Source of the DNA: Alteromonas sp. IB21
GTDB taxonomy: Bacteria; Pseudomonadota; Gammaproteobacteria; Enterobacterales; Alteromonadaceae
Direction of reading: 5' to 3'
Assembly (NCBI RefSeq): GCF_016405965.1
Contig: NZ_JAEFCD010000016.1
Coordinates: 1-64,000, forward strand
Length of the DNA: 64,000 nt
Part shown: one piece after another, positions 1 to 5,452 of the stretch
Layout: each line of letters opens with the position of its first letter
How positions within the stretch are numbered: position 1 is the stretch's first letter
The notes under the pieces: generated by a model
What the model was told of the DNA's origin: nothing
Seen by the model: only the letters and a program-made list of their open reading frames with translations
Database searches by the model: none
Position numbers and translations under genes: made by a program

Positions 1-163
1 CAGTAGCAGCAATCGCCTTAAATCTTACCTCAGTATCAAATTCAGCTATCGCTTGTGTAGTCAATTCTTCTATCAATTTGTTTAAGCTCAACTTTTTATG
101 CGCAGCCAAAGCCTTCAATCGATTATGCTTATCGTCTGGTAAACGTACGGTTAAAGTAGACAT
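1..163 (-). CDS. RHH antitoxin, partial (runs off left edge)
   Basis: The first 54 codons of a gene on the minus strand can be read, starting at the ATG at 163. The N-terminus (MSTLTVRLPDDKHNRLKALA) is a typical ribbon-helix-helix beta strand and helix, followed by a second helix with KLSLNKLIEELTTQAI. Such proteins bind operator DNA as dimers and neutralise a partner toxin. The start is one base after the stop codon of the PIN toxin, so the two are translationally coupled, with the toxin gene first, the reverse of the commonest order. The C-terminal toxin-binding part lies outside the window. A HicB-type RHH protein is an alternative name; the fold is clear, the exact family is not. Confidence 0.8.
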   Translation of the reverse strand, partial: MSTLTVRLPDDKHNRLKALAAHKKLSLNKLIEELTTQAIAEFDTEVRFKAIAAT

Positions 164-164
164 A

Positions 165-587
165 TCAAACTCCTCTCAAATAATCTTCAGGCGCTAACAC
201 TCTCAAACCATCAAATTGTAATTCCGCATTTCGCAGGTCTTTTAGGTTATTCGTAATAATGCTCTCGGCATTACCGGCTACTGCAAGTTCAATAAGAAAG
301 TTATCGCCTTCATCTTTTAAATTTGGCCGCCACAAATAATGTATTTGCACCCATTCGCAAACACTAAAAAATGCTGCTAGCAACTCGTTCACTTCGGCCT
401 CGGTAAGCGGGCACAGCTCTTTGATTTTGTTTCGCTTACTAACTGCTTCGTATTCCAAAAATAGGGTTGTGCTAATCAGCGGTTTTAGCTGACCCAACAA
501 GCAACGCCGTATCACTTCACGGGCTGGGCCTGTTTTGCCAATCAGGGCGCTAATAAGTACACTGGTGTCAATAACTACTTTATTCAT
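165..587 (-). CDS. PIN-domain toxin of a toxin-antitoxin pair
   Basis: This 140-residue protein has a PIN-domain start, MNKVVIDTSVLISAL, giving the first catalytic Asp, a conserved Glu in FLEYEAV, and the C-terminal acidic cluster DEGDNFLIELAV and IITNNLKDL. It resembles the 'putative toxin-antitoxin toxin component, PIN family' group; such proteins are Mg-dependent ribonucleases that cut RNA. The ATG at 587 is chosen because the reading frame upstream (to 695) runs into the attC site and shows no domain, while the PIN fold begins exactly here. The RHH antitoxin follows one base after the stop. It is transcribed against the direction of the neighbouring cassette genes from its own promoter at about 595-623. 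Confidence 0.85.
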   Translation of the reverse strand: MNKVVIDTSVLISALIGKTGPAREVIRRCLLGQLKPLISTTLFLEYEAVSKRNKIKELCPLTEAEVNELLAAFFSVCEWVQIHYLWRPNLKDEGDNFLIELAVAGNAESIITNNLKDLRNAELQFDGLRVLAPEDYLRGV

Positions 588-593
588 ACTTTG

Positions 594-623
594 TATGCTA
601 GCGTATATGCTATCATTTTTCAA
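594..623 (-). promoter_or_regulatory. Promoter and direct-repeat operator of the PIN/RHH module
   Basis: On the minus strand TTGAAA (618-623) and TAGCAT (595-600) are separated by 17 bases, a fair sigma-70 promoter. The 7-base sequence TATGCTA occurs twice on the plus strand (594-600 and 606-612), 12 bases apart and overlapping the -10 region. RHH antitoxins commonly bind short repeats at about this spacing, so autorepression is inferred. The predicted transcript would have little or no leader before the ATG at 587. Confidence 0.5.
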
Positions 624-635
624 TTTGACAGTGGC

Positions 636-726
636 AGTTAACAAATAAATGTTGGGGATACAAACACGCGGGCTCTGCTTCGCAGTATAGCCCACGCGTT
701 TGTGCCGCCAAATTAGGGCGTTATGT
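636..726 (+). repeat. attC site 1 (VCR-like integron recombination site)
   Basis: The site opens with AGTTAACAAA and closes with TTAGGGCGTTATGT, closely like the ends of Vibrio cholerae repeats. Between them ACAAACACGCGGGCT pairs imperfectly with AGCCCACGCGTTTGT around a CTGCTTCGCAG loop. The inferred cleavage point is between G720 and T721. The orientation (simple site at the right) places the parent integron to the left. Confidence 0.75.
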
Positions 727-742
727 TTTGGGGAATTTCAGC

Positions 743-1123
743 ATGAAGGCTGTTATATTATTTTGTCTTTTCACTTCTTTTTCCCATGCGTCTTCATGCT
801 TCTCTGATTCATCAACAGAACTTGAGACAACGGAAAAATATAAATCACTGTTTGAATTTGAAACGGAAATTCAAGAAGGCTCAGCTGTTATTTCTATTCA
901 TATCCCGGTCTCTTTGGAAGGTAAGGAGTATGTTATAGGGGCGGTCTTAATGGACAGCATTGACGATCCAACATTTTTTATCCCTATACACGCGACTAAA
1001 GCTAAAAATAGTTATATTGTCGCCTACATACTCAGCCGCGAGCTTGTAAGAAGGCATTTTGTAACATTCACGTACGGGGAAGGTTGTGGTATTTCCGTAA
1101 CTTTACCGGTTGTTTTAGAGTAA
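743..1123 (+). CDS. Cassette-borne secreted protein, unknown family
   Basis: The 126-residue product starts with a short signal peptide (MKAVILFCLFTSF, likely cut after SHA). The mature part has two cysteines near its ends (about residues 19 and 115) that could form one disulfide, and alternating hydrophobic/polar strands suggesting a small beta-rich periplasmic domain. The ATG at 743 is preferred over an upstream TTG at 728 because it is preceded by TGGGGAA and directly starts the signal peptide. It is the only gene in the cassette 721-1236. I do not recognise its family. Confidence 0.7.
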   Translation: MKAVILFCLFTSFSHASSCFSDSSTELETTEKYKSLFEFETEIQEGSAVISIHIPVSLEGKEYVIGAVLMDSIDDPTFFIPIHATKAKNSYIVAYILSRELVRRHFVTFTYGEGCGISVTLPVVLE

Positions 1124-1125
1124 AA

Positions 1126-1242
1126 ACATAACAAACAACTGTTGGCGCTCACTGCGTTCGCTGGGACACAAACACGTAGCCTCCCGTCGCTTCGCTCCGT
1201 ATTTTAGCCTACGTATTTGTGCCCCAAAGTTGGGTGTTAGGT
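1126..1242 (+). repeat. attC site 2
   Basis: It begins ACATAACAAACAAC just after the stop codon of the preceding gene and ends GTTAGGT (1236-1242), a full match to GTTRRRY. The inner arms CACAAACACGTAGCCT and AGCCTACGTATTTGTG pair with two mismatches around a GTCGCTTCGCTCCG tip. At about 117 bp it is the longest site here. Confidence 0.8.
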
Positions 1243-1310
1243 ACTTCCTGTTAATTGACAAATCAAGTCGACTAATTACTATACAACTAATAGACTATCC
1301 GGAGATAGAA

Positions 1311-1577
1311 ATGGACATCATCACTATAGGCACTTTTATAGTTATCTCGGTATGCTTAGGTATAGCGGCGATAATGATACTTGAGCCTAAATGGATTCAA
1401 ATTAGCTACGTCACTTGGTCACGCCCTAAAAAACTAATATTCTCAACTGTAATGTATTTGCCGCTAGTCTTTTTATTAGAAGGTTCATGGCTTATCTTAT
1501 TGCCTACATTTGTATTTATGAGCTTCATAACGCTGGATAGGCAGAAACATTTTATTAGTTTCAAGCTACGCACCTAA
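1311..1577 (+). CDS. Cassette-borne small membrane protein, unknown family
   Basis: This 88-residue protein has a hydrophobic N-terminal helix (about residues 4-24) and one or two further hydrophobic segments (about 43-75), with a basic tail ending FKLRT. The ATG at 1311 is chosen because GGAG (1301-1304) lies six bases upstream; a TTG at 1230 in frame would place the start inside attC 2. The stop codon overlaps the first bases of attC 3, a tight packing typical of integron cassettes. It fills the cassette 1237-1643. No family recognised. Confidence 0.65.
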   Translation: MDIITIGTFIVISVCLGIAAIMILEPKWIQISYVTWSRPKKLIFSTVMYLPLVFLLEGSWLILLPTFVFMSFITLDRQKHFISFKLRT

Positions 1578-1649
1578 CAATCGCATCAACACTCGCTTCG
1601 CTCGCTATTTTAGCCTACGTATATTTGCCCGTTATGCGGGCCGTTAGGA
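1572..1649 (+). repeat. attC site 3
   Basis: The left end ACCTAAC matches RYYYAAC exactly and overlaps the upstream gene's stop codon; the right end is GTTAGGA (1643-1649). ACTCGCTTCGCTCG forms the tip. The block TAGCCTACGTAT is shared with attC 2 and the block CCCGTTATGCGGG with attC 5, so the sites are related to each other. Length is about 78 bp. Confidence 0.78.
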
Positions 1650-1659
1650 GACAAGAGGA

Positions 1660-2049
1660 ATGTTGCAGTACAAAAGGATTTTTATGTTTATTCCTTTATC
1701 AATTCTATTGCCAGCATCAATCATTGCGGCTCTGGTTTTGGTCTTTGGCAGAAGTGGCGTATCTACTACTGATGTTTCCTTCTTGGTTACATCGTATATC
1801 ACCGGTGGAGCTGTAGTCTTTGTGATTTATTGGTGGCTTGCTAAAGGTGTAAGTATAAGCCCATACCTTCATGCTTTCGTTGTGTATCTTTGCAGTTCGT
1901 TAATAGCAACTTTTGTACTTATGCTGGTTGTAGGTAAGAGCTATATTTCCCCTACCTTAGCCATTGATAATTTAATTTCAATTATCGTTATAGTTGTAGC
2001 AACCAAAGTCGGTTATAAAAACAAGGATGTATCCAGCGATGTCTCCTAA
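1660..2049 (+). CDS. Cassette-borne four-helix membrane protein, unknown family
   Basis: The 129-residue product shows four hydrophobic segments, at about residues 8-29, 43-61, 70-90 and 103-117, and a short hydrophilic C-terminus (YKNKDVSSDVS). The ribosome binding site AGGAG (1646-1650) is made of the last bases of attC 3 (GTTAGGAG), nine bases before the ATG, so the recombination junction supplies translation initiation. It is the only gene in the cassette 1644-2107. Function unknown. Confidence 0.7.
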   Translation: MLQYKRIFMFIPLSILLPASIIAALVLVFGRSGVSTTDVSFLVTSYITGGAVVFVIYWWLAKGVSISPYLHAFVVYLCSSLIATFVLMLVVGKSYISPTLAIDNLISIIVIVVATKVGYKNKDVSSDVS

Positions 2050-2113
2050 CAAAAAAATTATGTCGTCCGCAGGCAGCTTCGCCATTATGCCCACACATCT
2101 GCGCCCGTTATGG
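2044..2113 (+). repeat. attC site 4
   Basis: It starts TCCTAACAAA, overlapping the stop codon of the previous gene, has a GGCAGCTTCGCC tip and ends CGCCCGTTATGG with the predicted cleavage at G2107. About 70 bp. The ends match the other sites; the outer stem is weaker. Confidence 0.65.
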
Positions 2114-2138
2114 AAAATTATGTTCATAAGGATGATTT

Positions 2139-2564
2139 ATGAAATCTAAAGTTTTAATAGGAGTTTCTGGTGGCCTTTTCACCATCGTTGTGTTTAGCCT
2201 TGGCTTTTTCTCTTCTATTTATTTAACTACATCATTGCATTCTGCTAGCTACACTAAAGAACATGTAGATAACGGCAGGTTTATGCTATACGCGTTAAGA
2301 CATATCGAAAATGGAGAAATTGAAAAAGCTAGATTAGCTCTAAGAGGTCATGTATCTCACAAGGTGCTTATTACAGATGCTTTTAGACTGCCACCTACGA
2401 GTGAACGAGAAGACCAGTTAATTGAAGATTTTTATGCAGAAGTTGTAGATTATTTTAATTCGCAAGGTGGCTTTAATGAAACCATTCAGGTTATTGAAAA
2501 CGGGAAATGGGTTTCAAAACCTGCACCTACTATGCGAATTCTTGAAGAATTTTCTGCCAAGTGA
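2139..2564 (+). CDS. Cassette-borne single-pass membrane protein, unknown family
   Basis: The 141-residue protein carries one N-terminal hydrophobic helix (about residues 5-30), so it is likely anchored with its remainder outside the cytoplasm. The soluble part is helical and charged (YALRHIENGEIEKARLALRGH) and could form a small helical-repeat domain. AAGGA lies seven bases before the ATG. It sits alone in cassette 2108-2675. I do not recognise the family. Confidence 0.7.
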   Translation: MKSKVLIGVSGGLFTIVVFSLGFFSSIYLTTSLHSASYTKEHVDNGRFMLYALRHIENGEIEKARLALRGHVSHKVLITDAFRLPPTSEREDQLIEDFYAEVVDYFNSQGGFNETIQVIENGKWVSKPAPTMRILEEFSAK

Positions 2565-2599
2565 AGATAATAAACACATAAAATCACTCGCAAGATTGC

Positions 2600-2681
2600 T
2601 GAAATAAAAACACGGTTGCTCCCTTCGCTTCGCTCGGTATTATAGGCTATGTATCTGTGCCCGTTATGCGGGTCGTTATAT
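2600..2681 (+). repeat. attC site 5 (left end unclear)
   Basis: The right half is clear: CTTCGCTTCGCTCG tip, TAGGCTATGTATCTGTG arm, then CCCGTTATGCGGGTCGTTATAT, sharing a long block with attC 3. The left end is degenerate; no clean RYYYAAC is seen, and the site may begin anywhere from about 2565 to 2605. Predicted cleavage at G2675. Confidence 0.6.
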
Positions 2682-2698
2682 TTAAAAAGGAATTTCAA

Positions 2699-2983
2699 TT
2701 GAAGCCATTTAAGAATCTAAGTTCTAAAAACCTACCGTTAATGTTACTTCTTGCTCGGGTATTAGCTTACGCAGGGTGTTTCGCATTTGCTGCGGGCCTT
2801 ATATTTCTCTTTGCGAGCATGGTAGTTTTAAGCTCTTTAGCGATTGTAGCAACATCTGGCACTGTACTGCTTTCATTTGCAATTACAGTTTTAGTGGTAT
2901 CGACTTTATTGGCAGCAATTGTTGCGTTTGAGGATAACTATCGTATTCGTACAGAGCACCTTGTAAGAAATAGTGAAACATAA
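2699..2983 (+). CDS. Cassette-borne small membrane protein, unknown family
   Basis: From a TTG at 2699, with AAAGGAA (2687-2692) six bases upstream, a 94-residue protein is read. Two or three hydrophobic helices span about residues 13-75 (ARVLAYAGCFAFAAGLIFLF and on), followed by a charged tail EDNYRIRTEHLVRNSET. An in-frame GTG at 2657 lies inside attC 5 and is rejected because it lacks a ribosome binding site. It occupies cassette 2676-3056. Family not recognised. Confidence 0.6.
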   Translation: MKPFKNLSSKNLPLMLLLARVLAYAGCFAFAAGLIFLFASMVVLSSLAIVATSGTVLLSFAITVLVVSTLLAAIVAFEDNYRIRTEHLVRNSET

Positions 2984-3062
2984 CAACCAACAGTAACATT
3001 ATCCGCAGATACATCGGCCTAAAACTGTCATTGTATTCGCACCGCTAAATCTAATGTTACGT
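2978..3062 (+). repeat. attC-like site 6, degenerate
   Basis: ACATAACAACC after the stop codon resembles the left end of the other sites, and GTTACGT (3056-3062) the right end with one deviation from GTTRRRY. A perfect 9-base inverted repeat, GTAACATTA (2993-3001) and TAATGTTAC (3052-3060), forms the outer stem. The GCTTCG tip of the other sites is absent. It may be a diverged terminal attC. Confidence 0.45.
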
Positions 3063-3084
3063 ACCACCTTTAAATGGACTTAAA

Positions 3085-3417
3085 ATGAAACTAGAAGACT
3101 TGAACAAGGTTTTACAAATCCTAGAACAGCATCAACCAAAGGGAATAGGCACAATTGCTTTAGCTGAAAAGACAGGAATTGAAATTTACAAACTTAGAAA
3201 GTACTTACAAAACTATAAAGATTATTTCGTTGCACTTCCCGATGAGCCAAAATACGCTATCAATAGTTTCGGACGATTCAAGGGTTCTAGAGCTGACATG
3301 CTAAAAAACCACAAAAGCGAGCTAGGGAAACAAAAAGTAAAGAGCTATTGGATCTTCTTTTTAATCTGTGCAGGTTGTTTTACTTGCGCCATGGCTAGGT
3401 CGCTTAAGTACCTGTAG
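3085..3417 (+). CDS. Predicted HTH-like protein with C-terminal membrane anchor
   Basis: The 110-residue product begins with a helix-turn-helix-like stretch (about residues 3-45: LNKVLQILEQH, then IGTIALAEKTGIEIYKLRKYL), as in small winged-helix domains, then a basic region, then one hydrophobic helix (about 88-107, WIFFLICAGCFTCAMA) near the C-terminus. A DNA-binding-like domain with a C-terminal anchor is an unusual layout. It lies just beyond the last attC-like site, and no clear attC follows it, so it may be the terminal cassette or the first backbone gene. The function is inferred from the fold only. Confidence 0.6.
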   Translation: MKLEDLNKVLQILEQHQPKGIGTIALAEKTGIEIYKLRKYLQNYKDYFVALPDEPKYAINSFGRFKGSRADMLKNHKSELGKQKVKSYWIFFLICAGCFTCAMARSLKYL

Positions 3418-3590
3418 GCTTCAAGTAACAGTACATTATCACTTGTCAAAAAATGACGGCCCCCCAAACCTTTATGCAAAAGGTACTCCCCTTGCTAACT
3501 AATATCGACTAATAAAAAGGCATACGGCTATTGCTTCTCATCCGTTTTCGTAAGACATTAAAACTATCGATATTTATAAGGAAATAAAGT

Positions 3591-4040
3591 ATGAAACATA
3601 TTGTTTTTGTTTTTATCTTAGTGCTCGTCGGATGTACCTCAACAACGTCACACAGCACACATACGCTCTCTAATACGATGGACATTATAAAAGCCGCTGC
3701 TGACTCTGCTCCAAATGGTGCTCCAGGTACGTACACCCTTCAAATAGTGGCCGGGGGTAGTCAAGGGAAGTTTGTCTATTTGAATACAGAAGAAGACTAC
3801 CGCGACCAGCGAGCCGTAACTGTAGCGCTACCTCCTAGCGTTATTTCACAGTTGTCTGCAAAATATGGAATGCCGCCACAAAACTATTTTATCGGTAAGA
3901 AAATCGTTGTTAATGGTGAAGCGCAGCGAGTTAAAATTAGATTGCTATCACAAGGCAAGCCCACAAGTAAGTATTATTATCAAACGCATATTAGATTGAT
4001 GGACATTTCACAACTTACGATTTTAGATGAACAGGCCTAA
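3591..4040 (+). CDS. Predicted lipoprotein of unknown function
   Basis: The 149-residue protein has a signal peptide ending in the lipobox LVGC with Cys15, and Thr at +2, so outer-membrane sorting is expected. The mature part contains GTYTLQIVAGGSQGKFVYLNTEEDYRDQRAVTVAL and a hydrophobic-strand segment near FIGKKIVVNGEAQRVKI, which reads like an OB-type or nucleic-acid-binding-like beta barrel, but that is a guess. A putative ribosome binding site AAGGAA lies upstream of the ATG. It is not obviously linked to the following DUF3703 gene. Confidence 0.75.
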   Translation: MKHIVFVFILVLVGCTSTTSHSTHTLSNTMDIIKAAADSAPNGAPGTYTLQIVAGGSQGKFVYLNTEEDYRDQRAVTVALPPSVISQLSAKYGMPPQNYFIGKKIVVNGEAQRVKIRLLSQGKPTSKYYYQTHIRLMDISQLTILDEQA

Positions 4041-4093
4041 GAACGAAAATTCAGTTTCTGTAATCAAGTGGTTTGTTAAGAAGGTGCTCTCCT

Positions 4094-4471
4094 ATGTTTA
4101 AATCTATAAACTTTACGCGCAAAATTCGTCCCTATGTCGAAGCCGAACTGGCGTTAGCTCGTAACAAGCAATTTCAACACAATGAGGCAGACGCTTTTGC
4201 ACATCTAGAAACTGCCCACGTTCTTGGTCAAGCTTCCACCCGACTCCACGTGAAAGTACATGTCATGATGCTTTTATGGGCAGTTAGGCAGCGTGATTTG
4301 GGGGAGTTTTGTGGTCAAATCTTTAGAATAATAGGCGCAGCGACAAAAACCGTTTTCGGGCTTGTACCTCATGGAAATACAGGCGGAGTTAACGTTAGTC
4401 CATTTAAAGCAATGCCAATTAAACCTAAGCTTGAAAGAGTAATAGAGAAAGCGCGATCGTATGAAAATTAA
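4094..4471 (+). CDS. DUF3703 family protein
   Basis: This 125-residue protein matches the DUF3703 pattern as I know it: an N-terminal AELALARNKQFQHNEADAF helix, AHVLGQASTRLHVKVHVMML, and the conserved WAVRQRDLGEFCGQIFRIIGAATKTVFGLVPHGNTGG segment. The role of the family is unknown. ATG 4094 is preferred to an upstream TTG at 4073 because AAGAAGG lies in front of it. Its end overlaps the start of the PhzF gene by 11 bases, so the two are co-translated. Confidence 0.8.
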   Translation: MFKSINFTRKIRPYVEAELALARNKQFQHNEADAFAHLETAHVLGQASTRLHVKVHVMMLLWAVRQRDLGEFCGQIFRIIGAATKTVFGLVPHGNTGGVNVSPFKAMPIKPKLERVIEKARSYEN

Positions 4472-5252
4472 AATAAATGTTGTTGATGCCTTTACCAACG
4501 TTAGGTTTAAAGGCAACCCAGCCGCGGTGGTTATCACTGGAACGTGGCTTAGCGATGCTAAAATGCAGGAAATTGCCGCCGAGAATAACCTTTCCGAAAC
4601 CGCTTTCTTAGTTGAAGATGATAACGGCGTATTTGCTATCCGCTGGTTTTCCCCGCTTACAGAAATTGACTTCTGTGGGCACGCAACCTTGGCTTCTGCG
4701 TTTGTGATTTTTAGCGACAACTATCAACTACCGCACATTACACTTTTAGCAGAGTCTGTGGGAATAATGAGAGTCGTTAGAAAAGACGACGGTTTCATTC
4801 AAATGGACTTTCCAAACAGAACGCCAACTCCTGTCGATGACGTCCCCGAGGCATTACTAGCAGGTCTTTCTATTAAGCCCGATAGCGTATTGAAAAATGG
4901 TCAAGCTTATTTTGCAGTTTACTCTGACGAAGACGACGTGTTAAGCGTGATACAAGACAGCGAAAAACTTAAAACACTCGCGCCCCATGATGTAGTAGTA
5001 ACAGCGCCTGGGACACAATTTGATTTTGTGTCACGCTACTTTTGGCCGGCAAACGGTGGAGATGAAGACCCTGTAACAGGGTCAATCCATACTGGTCTAG
5101 CCCCCTATTGGGCTAAAAAGTTAGGTAAGACAAAACTTTTGGCCTATCAAGCTTCTAAACGAGGGGGAACCTTAAGATGTGAAGTTGCGGGCGACCGTGT
5201 ATTTATTTCAGGCCAAGCCGTGTCATACCTTGAAGGTTACATTACTATTTGA
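4461..5252 (+). CDS. PhzF family isomerase
   Basis: The 263-residue product belongs to the PhzF/DapF-fold isomerase family: DAFTNVRFKGNPAAVV at the N-terminus, the catalytic Glu (E46) in NNLSETAFLVE, FCGHATLAS, and EDPVTGSIHTGLAPYW near the C-terminus. Length is normal. PhzF itself acts in phenazine synthesis, but most homologues outside phenazine clusters have unknown substrates, and no other phenazine genes are here. It overlaps the DUF3703 gene upstream and ends before a strong hairpin terminator. Confidence 0.9.
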   Translation: MKIKINVVDAFTNVRFKGNPAAVVITGTWLSDAKMQEIAAENNLSETAFLVEDDNGVFAIRWFSPLTEIDFCGHATLASAFVIFSDNYQLPHITLLAESVGIMRVVRKDDGFIQMDFPNRTPTPVDDVPEALLAGLSIKPDSVLKNGQAYFAVYSDEDDVLSVIQDSEKLKTLAPHDVVVTAPGTQFDFVSRYFWPANGGDEDPVTGSIHTGLAPYWAKKLGKTKLLAYQASKRGGTLRCEVAGDRVFISGQAVSYLEGYITI

Positions 5253-5365
5253 TGATTGGTATTTTACCCAAATTGGCTCTGTTAGCACTTTTTCTAAAAA
5301 GTCAGATACTCCAAGGTAAACGCTGACGATAAACTTGCGACATAGTCCGTGCTGTCAGACCCCAA

Positions 5366-5398
5366 AAAAAGCGGAAGGCTTCACGCCTTCCGCTTTCT
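5366..5398. terminator. Bidirectional terminator between phzF-like gene and ggt
   Basis: AGCGGAAGG and CCTTCCGCT form a 9-base stem around CTTCACG, with seven A before it and TTTCT after it, so it can stop transcripts from both converging genes. Confidence 0.85.
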
Positions 5399-5452
5399 GT
5401 CTTTAAGGCAACTACGTCAGCATATTTATTCTCAGTGTATCAGCCCTAATAA

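Noticed and set aside
1625-1816. Plus-strand frame overlapping the cassette gene at 1660
   Set aside because: It starts inside attC 3, has no ribosome binding site and is overlapped by a better membrane-protein gene in another frame.
2486-2698. Minus-strand frame across the end of a cassette gene and attC 5
   Set aside because: It covers a recombination site and a plus-strand gene; its sequence shows no domain.
3418-3590. A further attC site after the HTH-anchor gene
   Set aside because: Only a weak echo of one arm is seen; no matching right end or hairpin tip was found.
4461-5252. Phenazine biosynthesis cluster
   Set aside because: Only a lone PhzF-family isomerase is present, with no other phenazine genes around it.
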